From NCBI RefSeq assembly GCF_014117325.1, contig NZ_CP059732.1:4539001-4603000 (forward strand): 64,000 nucleotides of DNA. Reading direction: 5' to 3'. The notes below the pieces were generated by a model, which was not told the DNA's origin, made no database searches, and was given only the letters and a program-made list of their open reading frames with translations. The stretch's first letter is position 1. The number at the start of each line of letters is the position of its first letter. This DNA is from Spirosoma foliorum (GTDB taxonomy: Bacteria; Bacteroidota; Bacteroidia; Cytophagales; Spirosomataceae). Positions 9,065-18,068 of this stretch are shown here, one piece after another. A program made the position numbers and the translations under genes.

Positions 9065-9733
9065 CAACTATAAACAGCTCGACAGTATTAAAAATATCAC
9101 AAAAAACAGGAATTCAATTTAATTATATTGTATTTTTCAAATAATACCATACAATATTCTATAAAATACTTTTTTAACATTATTAAATATCTTACTTTCG
9201 ATCAAGTACAACAAACGTCAACTCCTAAGTCTAGCGCGCAAAAATTCATAGGGGAGTTTATCTATTCAGGAAGCAGGCAACTGGTCAATCATTCCTAGTC
9301 AGGCTGGTTGCTGCACAATTTCAATATATGTTTCGATAATCTCACAGGCACTAAATAGCCTGTCGGTTATTGTATTGCCCAGATTTTCAGTATCCATAGT
9401 ACGCATAATCATAAGCTTATTACTACCATGAAACGTCCTGAAAAAAGTAGTACTTCTTTAGTACACGGGAGTTATTCGCCCGGTATTATGCAATACACAT
9501 CGCCTACCTGTTCCGCAAAAAATAATTTCAGAGTGCACACGCTGGCAGGGCGGCCTTATGGGTATGGACATCAGACACATTCTGAAAGCACCCAACAAGG
9601 CACCAGGCATTAATCCGTAATCATCTTGCTATAGCCTTATCTAAACAGATAAGGGTCACTCCGTCTGCCGGGTTTCCAGCAGTCGCTGGCTGTGTATTTT
9701 CTCAACTTTCCCAATATAAATCCCCCTATCAAC
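9065..9733 (+). promoter_or_regulatory. Long non-coding leader of the TonB receptor gene with candidate promoter
   Basis: About 670 bp with no convincing gene. An AT-rich stretch ends in TACTTTCG at 9193-9200, seven of eight matches to the Bacteroidota -7 element TAnnTTTG, implying a leader of some 520 bases before the ATG at 9734. A 61-codon frame at 9428-9613 has no recognisable features and is not called. I saw no known riboswitch in the leader, although its length invites a structural search. Confidence 0.35.
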
Positions 9734-12685
9734 ATGCAAAGAAAACTACGTAAGCATGACGTCCTCGCTGTCGTCGCCCTGATTATTATGGCTGTTAGCT
9801 GCCCTATGGATGCCTGGGCACAAGCCAGAAAAATAACCGGTAAAGTGTACACTAGTGGGGCCTCCGAAGCCTTACAGGGTGTCAATGTACTTGTAAAAGG
9901 CAACAGCCGGAAAGGTGCCATTACCGACAATCAGGGTATGTTTTCGCTGGAAGCTCTGCCAACCGATGTTCTGGTGATTAGCTTTATCGGCTTTAAAGCG
10001 CAGGAAATAAAAGTAGGTGATCGAACGAATTTTGATATTCCACTCGAAGAAGATGCTACCCAACTCAGCGAACTGGTGGTAACCGGGACCCGAAACGTTG
10101 GACGAACGATCATTGAATCGCCGGTGCCCGTAGATGTCATCTCGATCAAAGACATTATGGGTTCACTCCCGCAAATGGATCTGGCCCAAATGCTGGCCGT
10201 TGTAGCCCCCAGCTTTAACTCGGTTCGCTCGCAGGGTGGCGACCTGAACTCACACGTCGATCCGGTGCAGCTACGCAATATGGCACCGAACCAGATTCTT
10301 GTTCTCGTTAACGGCAAACGACGTCATACATCGGCGCTACTCATCACCGAGACGGCGGTAGGTAGCCCATCTACCACCGTCGATTTGATGACGATTCCTG
10401 TTTCGGCCATTGATCGGGTGGAAATTCTTCGGGATGGTGCCGCTGCTCAATATGGCTCAGATGCGGTGGCGGGTGTGGTGAACATCATCCTGAAAAAAGG
10501 AACGAACAAATTAACCGCCAGCCTCACGGGAGGAGGTTACGCCAACACAGGTGGGCAAGCCGGAGCGTTGACCAAAAGTGGAAAACCAGACGGCTTCAAC
10601 TACCAGTTCGACGCGAACTACGGGTTCAAAATTGGCGACAAAGGTTTTTTGAATGTTTCGGGACAGATCACCCAACGTCGACCCACGCTCCGGCCCTTTG
10701 TGAATGATTGGGGGTTCTTTGATAATACCTACCTGAACAATCTTCGGACCGACAAAAACGGTAATCCGGTCATCACTAACCCCGAATTGATTAGTGCGCA
10801 GGTGGCCGGTAATAGTAACCTAATGGCCTCACTGAAAACAGAAGATGGGTTGATGAGTGCTCGTGGGTTGACGAAAGCCGATTTCGCGGTTTACGCTGGT
10901 ATGCCTGCCATTACGCTCGGTAGTATGTTCTATAACGCAGGGTATGAAATCAACCCAACCACTACATTTTACAGTTTTGGGGGTGCTTCGTATAAATACC
11001 TGGAAGGTTTCTCCTGCTACTTCCGTCGGCCCGCCCAAACTGACCGATTTAACTATCTGCTCTATCCCAACGGCTATCGTCCTCAGATGACGTCTAATAC
11101 GTCTGATATTTCAAACACGGTGGGGATTAAAAGTAAAGTTGGCGAATTCAACGTTGACTTCAGCAATACGTTTGGCAGCAATACCATGCGTATTGGAATG
11201 GTCAATACCATCAACGCGTCGATGGGTTCAAACTCGCCGGTGAACATGAACATTGGTACACACCAGTTCACACAAAACTCCACTAACCTCGATTTCTCTC
11301 GCTATTTCAAAGGCATTATGAACGGGTTGAACATCGCCTTTGGTGCCGAGATGCGTGTCGAGAATTATAAAATCATGAAGGGGCAGGAAGAGAGCTATAC
11401 CTATGGCGATGCCGGTATATTGACCGTAGCTCAGGCCGGGCTGCTGGTTGGACCGGATGGAAAACCGCTTGAAAATGAAGCCAGTGCGCCCATTGTCGAT
11501 GCTACCGGTAAACCCTTGTCGGTTTATGCCGGGCAACAAGTAACCGTCAAAAACCTATCGGCAAACTGCCAGTGTTTCTCCGGTTTTGGTCCTAAGAATG
11601 AGCGCAATGAATTTCGGACAACAATGGCGGCCTATCTGGATGCAGAATTGGAATTAAGCCGAAATTTCCTGATTGCGGGTGCTTTTCGACTGGAAAACTA
11701 TTCTGATTTTGGTGGTGTAACCATCGGCAAACTAGCCGCGCGCTATTCGATCTCGAAAACGCTGTCTATCCGTGGTTCCATTGCCAGCGGCTTTCGGGCT
11801 CCTTCTTTACAGGAGTTGAATTATACGCACACGGCTACGGCCTTCGTACCCGATGCAAATGGGATTCCACAACCCCTCGACGTGACTACCTATCCAACAA
11901 ACAGCACGGCGGCTCGCGTGTTAGGCATTAAAGGCTTGAAGCAGGAGCAATCACGTACGTATGGCTTTGGCCTTACCTATCAGCCCACTCGCGGCTTCGA
12001 GGTAACAGTCGATGCCTATCAGATCGACGTAGACAACCGGATTTTCCAAACCAGCTATTTCAATGCGTCGGAAGTTGGGAATAACTATCAGGAAGTAATT
12101 GGCGATGGCGAAGCGCAATTTTTCGTCAACGGGGCCAATGTTCGTTCTAAAGGAATCGAAGTGGTTGGCAACTACACCCTCGACCTGCCTAAATCGAAAA
12201 GTTTAACCTTCACGCTGGCGGCCATTTTGAGTAAGAACTCGGTACTGAACCGGAAAACCCTCAACCTGAACGTAGCGAATCTAACTGAAGATCAGGTGGT
12301 TGAAAAATACCTAAGTCGGAGTGTCATTGGTCAGTTTGAAACCGGAACTCCTCGAACCAAACTGATTGCATCGGCCATCTATCGGTTCAACAAATTTGAT
12401 GTGATGTTACGGGGCACCTACTTCGGCTCCGTTACCGAGCGTTCTACTTCCTCCGATCAGGACGGCAATTATTATGACCAGACGTTTTCGGGACAAGCCA
12501 TTTTTGACCTAAGTGTTGGTTACACGGTGAATCGCAATTTGAAACTATCGCTTGGCGGTAGCAACATTTTGGATAAGTATCCGCAAATCCTTCGTCCAGA
12601 GAATCAAGGTTTTTACCTGTACTCCAACAACCAGCAAGGTTCCAACGGAGCCTATTACTACGGCCGTGTAGCGTTCAACTTCTAA
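9734..12685 (+). CDS. TonB-dependent outer-membrane receptor with CarboxypepD-regulatory-like domain
   Basis: 983 residues from MQRKLRKHDVLAVV. Order: signal peptide ending PMDAWAQ (about residue 32); CarboxypepD_reg-like domain (ITGKVYTSGASEALQGVNV to DIPLEEDATQLSELVV); plug domain (SPVPVDVISIKDI, QILVLVNGKRRHTS, VEILRDGAAAQYGSDAVAGV); then a long barrel with the late TonB-receptor box FRAPSLQELNY, ending YYGRVAFNF. Such receptors import large or scarce nutrients using TonB energy. The substrate is unknown and no SusD partner follows; the neighbour is a small lipoprotein. The frame opens at 9692, but ATG 9734 gives a proper signal peptide. Confidence 0.92.
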   Translation: MQRKLRKHDVLAVVALIIMAVSCPMDAWAQARKITGKVYTSGASEALQGVNVLVKGNSRKGAITDNQGMFSLEALPTDVLVISFIGFKAQEIKVGDRTNFDIPLEEDATQLSELVVTGTRNVGRTIIESPVPVDVISIKDIMGSLPQMDLAQMLAVVAPSFNSVRSQGGDLNSHVDPVQLRNMAPNQILVLVNGKRRHTSALLITETAVGSPSTTVDLMTIPVSAIDRVEILRDGAAAQYGSDAVAGVVNIILKKGTNKLTASLTGGGYANTGGQAGALTKSGKPDGFNYQFDANYGFKIGDKGFLNVSGQITQRRPTLRPFVNDWGFFDNTYLNNLRTDKNGNPVITNPELISAQVAGNSNLMASLKTEDGLMSARGLTKADFAVYAGMPAITLGSMFYNAGYEINPTTTFYSFGGASYKYLEGFSCYFRRPAQTDRFNYLLYPNGYRPQMTSNTSDISNTVGIKSKVGEFNVDFSNTFGSNTMRIGMVNTINASMGSNSPVNMNIGTHQFTQNSTNLDFSRYFKGIMNGLNIAFGAEMRVENYKIMKGQEESYTYGDAGILTVAQAGLLVGPDGKPLENEASAPIVDATGKPLSVYAGQQVTVKNLSANCQCFSGFGPKNERNEFRTTMAAYLDAELELSRNFLIAGAFRLENYSDFGGVTIGKLAARYSISKTLSIRGSIASGFRAPSLQELNYTHTATAFVPDANGIPQPLDVTTYPTNSTAARVLGIKGLKQEQSRTYGFGLTYQPTRGFEVTVDAYQIDVDNRIFQTSYFNASEVGNNYQEVIGDGEAQFFVNGANVRSKGIEVVGNYTLDLPKSKSLTFTLAAILSKNSVLNRKTLNLNVANLTEDQVVEKYLSRSVIGQFETGTPRTKLIASAIYRFNKFDVMLRGTYFGSVTERSTSSDQDGNYYDQTFSGQAIFDLSVGYTVNRNLKLSLGGSNILDKYPQILRPENQGFYLYSNNQQGSNGAYYYGRVAFNF

Positions 12686-12699
12686 TTGTAACTCCAGCT

Positions 12700-13209
12700 A
12701 TGAATCGATATTTTAACACAAAAAGCATTTTCCCTGCATTGGGTCTGTTTCTTTCAGCGCTCATTTTCCTGAGTTCCTGCGAACAAAATAAGTACGAACC
12801 TAACACGAGTGTTGCGCCGGGTGGTGGTACCGTAACGACTTACAAATCGTACACCTTGACGTCGGCTTCGGGGGCAACGGTTTATGGGCGCGTCGTATTT
12901 TATAAGTATAGCTCTACAGTTACGCTGGTCGAGATGGGGCTTTACAACACGACTACCGGAACCACCTATGCGTCCTCAATCTATCAGGGAAAGCTGGCCG
13001 ACAATTCCAGCACGGCCCTCAAACCGCTTGATGCCATTAGTGGGGCAACCGGCGAGTTCTCCAGCAATAAATACTTTACAATTAGCGAAGCGGGCTTCTT
13101 TGATAAACTAAGTACCTACAGTGCCAACGTCAAAATACTATCCGGCTCAACGTTGGTTGCCAGTGGGAATATTGGTGCCAATGCAACTCCTGTGGCGCAA
13201 TCGAATTAA
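12700..13209 (+). CDS. Small lipoprotein, unknown function
   Basis: 169 residues with a lipoprotein signal: hydrophobic segment LGLFLSALIFLSSC with the acylated Cys at about residue 27. The mature part is rich in Ser, Thr, Tyr and Gly and seems all-beta (TVYGRVVFYKYSSTVTLVEM, TTGTTYASSIYQGKLADNS), reminiscent of a CHRD-like sandwich but not certainly one. It starts 14 bp after the TonB receptor stop, so the pair is probably one operon and this may be a surface accessory of that receptor. A strong terminator follows. Confidence 0.7.
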   Translation: MNRYFNTKSIFPALGLFLSALIFLSSCEQNKYEPNTSVAPGGGTVTTYKSYTLTSASGATVYGRVVFYKYSSTVTLVEMGLYNTTTGTTYASSIYQGKLADNSSTALKPLDAISGATGEFSSNKYFTISEAGFFDKLSTYSANVKILSGSTLVASGNIGANATPVAQSN

Positions 13210-13235
13210 AGAGTGTTAAAAGTGATACTTGTCTG

Positions 13236-13268
13236 AATAGCCCCGAATCATTTTTCGGGGCTATTTTT
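13236..13268. terminator. Two-way intrinsic terminator overlapping the ribD stop
   Basis: Stem AATAGCCCCGAA (13236-13247) pairs perfectly with 13254-13265, with a 6-base loop and a T run on the plus strand. It ends the lipoprotein transcript. The minus-strand ribD stop codon (13248-13250) lies in the loop, so the last ribD codons form half of the stem and both converging genes share the element. Confidence 0.85.
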
Positions 13269-14309
13269 ATAGATCGTCAACTCATCTTCCCCAACCATTT
13301 CTCTGCTGCTTAGTGCTCCCTGCACAACAGGCGCTTTTATCGCACTACCGAGCCGCTCTTTCCCCAACATCATCCGGCTACGGAATACGCGCATTTCATC
13401 CCACAAACCAGCCTCAATAAACGACTGTAAAAGAGCCGCTCCGCCTTCAACAAGCACCGATTGAATTTTACGCTGGTGGAGATTTTCTAATGAGTGATTG
13501 AGTGATTGAGTGAATGAGTAAATGACGTTGGGATGATTTGTTGGTACTTTATTTTCTTGCTGGTGATAAACAATGGTAGGTTGTGAACCATCGAACAGAT
13601 GTAAATTTTGATCAAGTGAAAGCTGATTATCAATGACAATCCGAGTCGGATTTTTTCCCGGCCACAGACGCGTATTCAGGCGGGGATTGTCCAGGCGGGC
13701 CGTGTTTGTTCCCACCATAATGCCATCCTCTTCACTCCGCCAGCGGTGTACCAATCTGTTCGCCAGATCGCCAGTTATTTTAACGGGCTGACTGTCGGTC
13801 GCGCCAATAAAGCCGTCTGATGTTTCGGCCCATTTCAGGATAATGTAGGGTCGATTTTGCTCGAAGAAGGTAAAAAAACGCGCATTCAATTCACGGCCTA
13901 TTTCAGATAAAACACCCGTTTCGACCGCAATGCCTGCCGCCCGAAGTTTAGCAAATCCCTGACCAGCGACTAACGGGTTGGGGTCATCATTGCAACAAAC
14001 AACGCGACCAACCCGTTTTTCAATCAGTAAATCGGCACAGGGAGGCTGTTTACCATAATGCGAACAGGGTTCCAGCGTTACATAAGCCGTACTTTGAGGC
14101 AGTAAGTGCGTATCTTCAGGGTGAACGGATGCAATTGCATTCCGTTCTGCATGGGCTTCGCCATAGCGCTGATGCCATCCTTCGCCAATAATTCGTGGCT
14201 CAGCGCCTTCAGGATCATATACAATGACGCAACCAACCATTGGATTAGGGCTCACTTGCCCTCGACCTAAGGTGGCTAATTCGAGCGCACGACGCATGAA
14301 TTGGTCCAT
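13248..14309 (-). CDS. ribD: Bifunctional riboflavin biosynthesis deaminase/reductase
   Basis: 353 residues. The N-terminal cytidine-deaminase-like domain carries the zinc site HAE (H53, E55) and PCSHYGKQPPC (C82, C91); the C-terminal reductase domain begins near PYIILKWAETSDGFIG and contains GTNTARLDNPRLNTR and VLVEGGAALLQSF. It does the second and third steps of riboflavin synthesis. A tandem 8-base word (GAGTGATT on the plus strand, about 13492-13520) codes SLNHSL in the loop before the reductase motif and looks like a local repeat expansion tolerated in a linker. Confidence 0.95.
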   Translation of the reverse strand: MDQFMRRALELATLGRGQVSPNPMVGCVIVYDPEGAEPRIIGEGWHQRYGEAHAERNAIASVHPEDTHLLPQSTAYVTLEPCSHYGKQPPCADLLIEKRVGRVVCCNDDPNPLVAGQGFAKLRAAGIAVETGVLSEIGRELNARFFTFFEQNRPYIILKWAETSDGFIGATDSQPVKITGDLANRLVHRWRSEEDGIMVGTNTARLDNPRLNTRLWPGKNPTRIVIDNQLSLDQNLHLFDGSQPTIVYHQQENKVPTNHPNVIYSFTQSLNHSLENLHQRKIQSVLVEGGAALLQSFIEAGLWDEMRVFRSRMMLGKERLGSAIKAPVVQGALSSREMVGEDELTIYKNSPEK

Positions 14310-14318
14310 AATTTGTAC

Positions 14319-14412
14319 TTTGTGGTTTATAGTTTACGGTTCGTAGTTTATGGTGGCTGGCGCTTGCATAAAAGCACTGTAAACCACAAACCGTAAACTG
14401 AATACCGTAAAC
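14319..14412. repeat. Word-arm palindrome C2 with core TGGCTGGCGC
   Basis: The left arm has repeated GTTTACGGT/GTTTATGGT words and the right arm their complements (ACCGTAAACTGAATACCGT). The core TGGCTGGCGC is at 14354-14363. It fills most of the gap between the divergent ribD and prmC genes. Same family as 7628-7740 and 25961-26053. Confidence 0.7.
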
Positions 14413-14448
14413 TTCCCTATTTTTGGCAAAATTACTCGACAGAACCCA

Positions 14449-15297
14449 ATGGCCACCGCCAAACCTCTATACGACCGCCTAAGCAAAAACATTACAGCCT
14501 ACCCACCCGAAGAAGCGCGGGAAATGGCGTTTATGCTGCTCGACCATTATTTCGGATTTCGCAAAACGGATGTACTGACCGACAAACCTCTGCCGCCGAA
14601 CCGGACAGAGCCTGACTGGTTCAAGATTCTGGAACGATTAAACCGCCAGGAACCCATCCAGCACGTTATTGGCACAACCATTTTCTGCGGTTTAGAATTC
14701 GAGGTATCGCCGGATGTACTGATTCCCCGACCTGAAACCGAAGACCTGGTGCGACTTATCATGCACGATTTTGCCGATCGCACGGACGACGTTCCTATTG
14801 TAGACATCGGTACGGGCAGCGGTTGTATTGCCATTACACTAGCTCGTTTTCTACCACAATCGGTTGTAACGGGCTGGGATGTTTCGGACGAAGCGCTTAC
14901 CCTTGCCCAACGAAATGCCGACCATCTGAATGCCGATGTCATTTTCGAGATTCAGGATATTCTGAACGTGCCCGCCGATTTCAGTCGCCGTTTCGATTGT
15001 GTGGTGAGTAATCCGCCTTATGTAACTCGTTCGGAAGCGGCTGACATGGACCGCAACGTGCTCGATTACGAACCCGATCTGGCTTTGTTCGTCGAAGACA
15101 ACGACCCACTGGTTTTCTATAAAGCAGTCGCTGATTTCTGTGTTCGCCACCTAACGAAAGATGGGTCCTGTTACGTTGAAATCAATGAGCGTTTCGGCGA
15201 GGCTACCCGACAGGTATTTGCCGACCGCGGCTTTACTAAGATCCAGGTCTATAAAGATATTCACGGCAAGGATCGTAGCATTCGGGCTACGTTTTAG
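14449..15297 (+). CDS. prmC: Peptide chain release factor N5-glutamine methyltransferase
   Basis: 282 residues. It methylates the GGQ glutamine of release factors RF1 and RF2 using SAM. Visible: an N-terminal helical domain; IQHVIGTTIFCGLEFEV; VLIPRPETEDLV; the SAM motif DIGTGSGCIAITLA; WDVSDEALTLAQRNA; and the diagnostic catalytic NPPY within VVSNPPYVTRSE. Length and order are typical. The start ATG 14449 lies just after palindrome C2. Confidence 0.95.
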   Translation: MATAKPLYDRLSKNITAYPPEEAREMAFMLLDHYFGFRKTDVLTDKPLPPNRTEPDWFKILERLNRQEPIQHVIGTTIFCGLEFEVSPDVLIPRPETEDLVRLIMHDFADRTDDVPIVDIGTGSGCIAITLARFLPQSVVTGWDVSDEALTLAQRNADHLNADVIFEIQDILNVPADFSRRFDCVVSNPPYVTRSEAADMDRNVLDYEPDLALFVEDNDPLVFYKAVADFCVRHLTKDGSCYVEINERFGEATRQVFADRGFTKIQVYKDIHGKDRSIRATF

Positions 15298-15298
15298 C

Positions 15299-15396
15299 GA
15301 GTTATAAAGTTGTAGAGTTACAATGTTGTACAGTTGTAGTCTCAGATGGCATTAGTTAGCGTCAGCCAACTTTGTAGCTCTACAACTTTATAACTC
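15299..15396. repeat. Word-arm palindrome C4, 19-bp perfect arms
   Basis: Arms 15299-15317 (GAGTTATAAAGTTGTAGAG) and 15378-15396 are exact complements; the left side continues with further GTTGTA words. The core is inverted: GCGTCAGCCA at 15359-15368, reverse complement TGGCTGACGC. It starts immediately after the prmC stop and ends just before the four-helix-bundle gene. Confidence 0.8.
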
Positions 15397-15402
15397 TTAA
15401 GA

Positions 15403-15822
15403 ATGCCCACAATTAACCGAATTGAAGACTTACAGGCTTGGCAAAAAGCTCGGTGGTTATCAAGCAATATTCACCAGACAACGCGGGATAAACTATTCCA
15501 GGATGATCTGGATTTGAAACGACAGATACGCCGGTCAGGCGGTTCGGTCATGGATAATATTGCCGAAGGATTTGGAAGAGGTAATCGCGGTGAATTTATT
15601 CAGTTTTTAGGCATCGCACGAGGTTCGCTTACTGAAGTAAAATCTCAACTATACCGTTCTTTAGATAATCAATATCTGACCAAGCTTATCTTTGATGATT
15701 TATACAGCCAAGCCGATGAAGTAGGCCGAATTATTGATAAACTACTTCTCTATTTAAATAATTCGACGAATAAAGGCAGGCGCTACTCAAAAGGTACTGA
15801 TGGAGATAATGTAGAGCCATAA
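15403..15822 (+). CDS. Four helix bundle protein (S23/IVS-type family)
   Basis: 139 residues, predicted to be nearly all helical. The signature SGGSVMDNIAEGFGRGN followed by EFIQFLGIARGSLTEVKSQL is typical of the four-helix-bundle family first seen in 23S rRNA intervening sequences and related to the accessory proteins of diversity-generating retroelements. No reverse transcriptase or rRNA gene is nearby, so this is a stand-alone member of unknown role. The gene is bracketed by word-repeat palindromes of the same GTTGTAGAG/GTTATAAAG words (15299-15396 and 15808-15858), an arrangement suggesting the gene and its flanks moved or duplicated together. Confidence 0.85.
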   Translation: MPTINRIEDLQAWQKARWLSSNIHQTTRDKLFQDDLDLKRQIRRSGGSVMDNIAEGFGRGNRGEFIQFLGIARGSLTEVKSQLYRSLDNQYLTKLIFDDLYSQADEVGRIIDKLLLYLNNSTNKGRRYSKGTDGDNVEP

Positions 15823-15858
15823 CTCTACAACTAGCTAACCTCTACAACTTTATAACTC
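15808..15858. repeat. Word-repeat element C6, half copy of C4
   Basis: TGTAGAG and CTCTACA form a small hairpin at the 3' end of the four-helix gene, followed by repeated CTCTACAACT and TTTATAACTCC words. These match the right arm of C4 upstream of the gene. No complete core is visible. Confidence 0.6.
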
Positions 15859-15865
15859 CGAAAGG

Positions 15866-16843
15866 ATGCAATCAAACACGTCATTCACTTACCATACTAA
15901 AATTCGCGAGGTGTTTAGCGAAATGAGTCAGGTTGTGGTCGGGCAGGAACGACTGCTTAATCGGCTGCTCATTGGACTGTTCACGGGTGGACATATTTTG
16001 CTGGAAGGCGTGCCTGGTCTGGCCAAAACCTTAACCATTAACACGCTAGCCAAAGTACTGGAATTAGATTTTCAGCGCATCCAGTTCACGCCCGACCTGC
16101 TGCCCGCCGATTTGATTGGAACGATGATTTTCAATCAGAAAACGGCAGAGTTTGAAGTAAAGCAAGGGCCTATTTTTGCCAACCTGATTCTGGCCGATGA
16201 GGTCAACCGCTCCCCCGCGAAGGTGCAGGCGGCCCTTCTGGAAGCCATGCAGGAGAAACAGGTAACTATTGGTGAAGAAACCTTTGTACTGGATCGACCT
16301 TTTCTGGTGCTGGCTACTCAAAACCCCGTAGAACAGGAAGGTACATACCCGTTGCCCGAAGCTCAGGTAGACCGATTCATGATGAAAGTCTTTGTCGATT
16401 ACCTGAACAAAGAGGATGAACTGGAAGTGATGCGCCGAATGTCGAACATGAATTTCGACTATGAAGTGCAGCCCGTTTTAGGTAAGGAAGAACTGGTGGC
16501 CATTCGTAACGAAATTAATGGTATTACCATCTCGGAAACACTCGAAAAATATATTATTGAGCTGGTCTTCGCCACTCGCCGACCGCTGGAGTATAACCTC
16601 CGCGATGAATCCCGTTACATTCAGTTTGGTGTGTCGCCCCGCGCTAGTATTAATTTGAATCTGGCTGCTAAAGCACTCGCTTACTTCGACCGGCGCGATT
16701 ATGTTCTTCCCGAAGACATCAAAGAAGTAGCTCCTGATGTGTTCAACCACCGCATCATGCTCAACTACGAAGCCGAAGCGGATGGCGTTACAACCTTACA
16801 GATCATTGACTCTATTTTGCGTAAAGTCGCCATCGGACGATAG
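15866..16843 (+). CDS. MoxR-family AAA+ ATPase
   Basis: 325 residues. Walker A is GVPGLAKT (residues 48-55), Walker B is LADEVNRSPAKVQ, sensor-like LATQNPVEQEGTYPLPEAQ and the arginine-finger region VDRFMM follow; the C-terminal lid has VSPRASINLNLAAKA. MoxR ATPases act as chaperones that insert cofactors or assemble complexes, often with a DUF58/vWA partner. No such partner follows here; msrB is next, 53 bp on. The start is the first ATG after the word repeat. Confidence 0.92.
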   Translation: MQSNTSFTYHTKIREVFSEMSQVVVGQERLLNRLLIGLFTGGHILLEGVPGLAKTLTINTLAKVLELDFQRIQFTPDLLPADLIGTMIFNQKTAEFEVKQGPIFANLILADEVNRSPAKVQAALLEAMQEKQVTIGEETFVLDRPFLVLATQNPVEQEGTYPLPEAQVDRFMMKVFVDYLNKEDELEVMRRMSNMNFDYEVQPVLGKEELVAIRNEINGITISETLEKYIIELVFATRRPLEYNLRDESRYIQFGVSPRASINLNLAAKALAYFDRRDYVLPEDIKEVAPDVFNHRIMLNYEAEADGVTTLQIIDSILRKVAIGR

Positions 16844-16896
16844 GTGAAGTTGGTGAACGCGGACTGTATAGATAGTGTTTTGGTTTAGAAGGATAT

Positions 16897-17412
16897 ATGC
16901 CCATGAAACCAACTCAATTATTTCTGCTGATTGCCGTTTTGATCGCTGGAGGGCTCTGGCTCTATGGTACTTACATAGCCAAACCTCGTCCTCCTCATAA
17001 ACGTCCTGCGGGGGTCACCTCTCCTAATGGCCGTCGGGTTGAAAAAACAGATGAAGAGTGGAGGCAAACTCTACCCCGATCGGTCTATAACATTACCCGT
17101 AAACAAGGTACTGAGTGGCCCGGCAGCAGTGAATTAACCAACGAACATCGGCAGGGCGTATACGCTTGTGTTTGTTGTCACAACCTCCTTTTTCGATCCA
17201 CAACAAAATTCGATTCCCATACGGGATGGCCCAGTTTCTACGCGCCTATCGTTTCAAATGCAGTTTATAATGAAGCCGATGGCAATCGAACGGAGGTTCG
17301 CTGTTCGGTTTGCGATGCGCATTTGGGTCATGTATTCAACGACGGACCGGAGCCTACTGGTCTGCGTTATTGTATGAATGGCGTGGCGCTGGTATTTGAG
17401 TTGGGGCAATAA
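16897..17412 (+). CDS. msrB: Peptide-methionine (R)-S-oxide reductase, membrane-anchored
   Basis: 171 residues. An N-terminal hydrophobic helix (LFLLIAVLIAGGLWLYG, residues 8-24) should anchor the domain in the membrane facing the periplasm. The MsrB domain shows structural zinc ligands C91/C94 and C136/C139, the HTGWPSF motif, HVFNDGPEPTG and the catalytic C159 in RYCMNGVAL. It repairs methionine-R-sulfoxide. The start could be residue 1 or the Met at residue 3 (16903); the anchor is present either way. Confidence 0.93.
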   Translation: MPMKPTQLFLLIAVLIAGGLWLYGTYIAKPRPPHKRPAGVTSPNGRRVEKTDEEWRQTLPRSVYNITRKQGTEWPGSSELTNEHRQGVYACVCCHNLLFRSTTKFDSHTGWPSFYAPIVSNAVYNEADGNRTEVRCSVCDAHLGHVFNDGPEPTGLRYCMNGVALVFELGQ

Positions 17413-17430
17413 AGAATAAGCTATAGTGAG

Positions 17431-18036
17431 TTATAGCTTCAATTCAAATCCGACTAAGACATCCTCACCTGATAATATCTTATCGAAGCCAACAATCTGA
17501 ATTTCACCATTAGCCCGGAAGATATATGTTGTTTCTGTTTTAGGATCAATCAACCATGCTAACCGGCATCCATTCGCAATCCAAACGTCCTCCATTTTTG
17601 CTTTAGCCGTTTTCAGCGAATCTGTAGCAGACAGAAGTTCAATAACAAAGTCTGGACAAATTGGAGGAAATTGCTCCTGCTCTCGTTCGGTTAAGTTATC
17701 CCAACGTTCACGATGAATCCAGGCAACATCTGGTGAGCGGGTACTACCATCAGGCAAATTAAAAGCTGTTGACGAATCGAACACTTCACCAAGTTTAGTT
17801 TGGCGATTCCAGATAGTTACATCAGTTGTCAACTCCGAATTTTTTCGCCCCGTTTTTCCTCCAGTATTAGGCATAACAATAATAAGTCCGTCGGATTCAC
17901 GCTCAAACTTGTAGCTAGGATTATCCTGACAGAATAGATAAAAATCCTCCGACGTTGTTATCTGTGGTATTCGAAATGAAATCGACTTCGATTCACTCGT
18001 AATTGATGAAGGACCAGGGGCGGTTAGTGTCGCCAT
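17431..18036 (-). CDS. Uma2 family (DUF820) putative endonuclease
   Basis: 201 residues. Family features: an N-terminal helix with FYLFCQDNPSYKFERESDG, IIVMPNTGGKTGRKNSEL, GSTRSPDVAWIHRERW, the nuclease-fold core FVIELLSATDSLKTAKAKM and WLIDPKTETTYIFR. The D-x(n)-E-x-(L/S) arrangement (PDVAW then VIEL) suits a PD-(D/E)XK nuclease, though biological activity of Uma2 proteins is poorly known. Often multicopy in Cytophagales and Cyanobacteria. Converges with msrB, leaving an 18-bp gap. Confidence 0.88.
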   Translation of the reverse strand: MATLTAPGPSSITSESKSISFRIPQITTSEDFYLFCQDNPSYKFERESDGLIIVMPNTGGKTGRKNSELTTDVTIWNRQTKLGEVFDSSTAFNLPDGSTRSPDVAWIHRERWDNLTEREQEQFPPICPDFVIELLSATDSLKTAKAKMEDVWIANGCRLAWLIDPKTETTYIFRANGEIQIVGFDKILSGEDVLVGFELKL

Positions 18037-18068
18037 ACATTTCTAATTGCTTAAAACAAATATACCAA

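Noticed and set aside
9428..9613. 61-codon plus-strand frame in the long leader
   Set aside because: No ribosome-binding context, no family resemblance and low-complexity composition; treated as non-coding.
15299..15396. Repeated words looked like a CRISPR array
   Set aside because: The units are 7-13 bp without regular spacers and form mirrored arms; no cas genes are present.
15403..15822. Four-helix-bundle gene as part of a diversity-generating retroelement
   Set aside because: No reverse transcriptase, template repeat or variable repeat was found in the neighbourhood.
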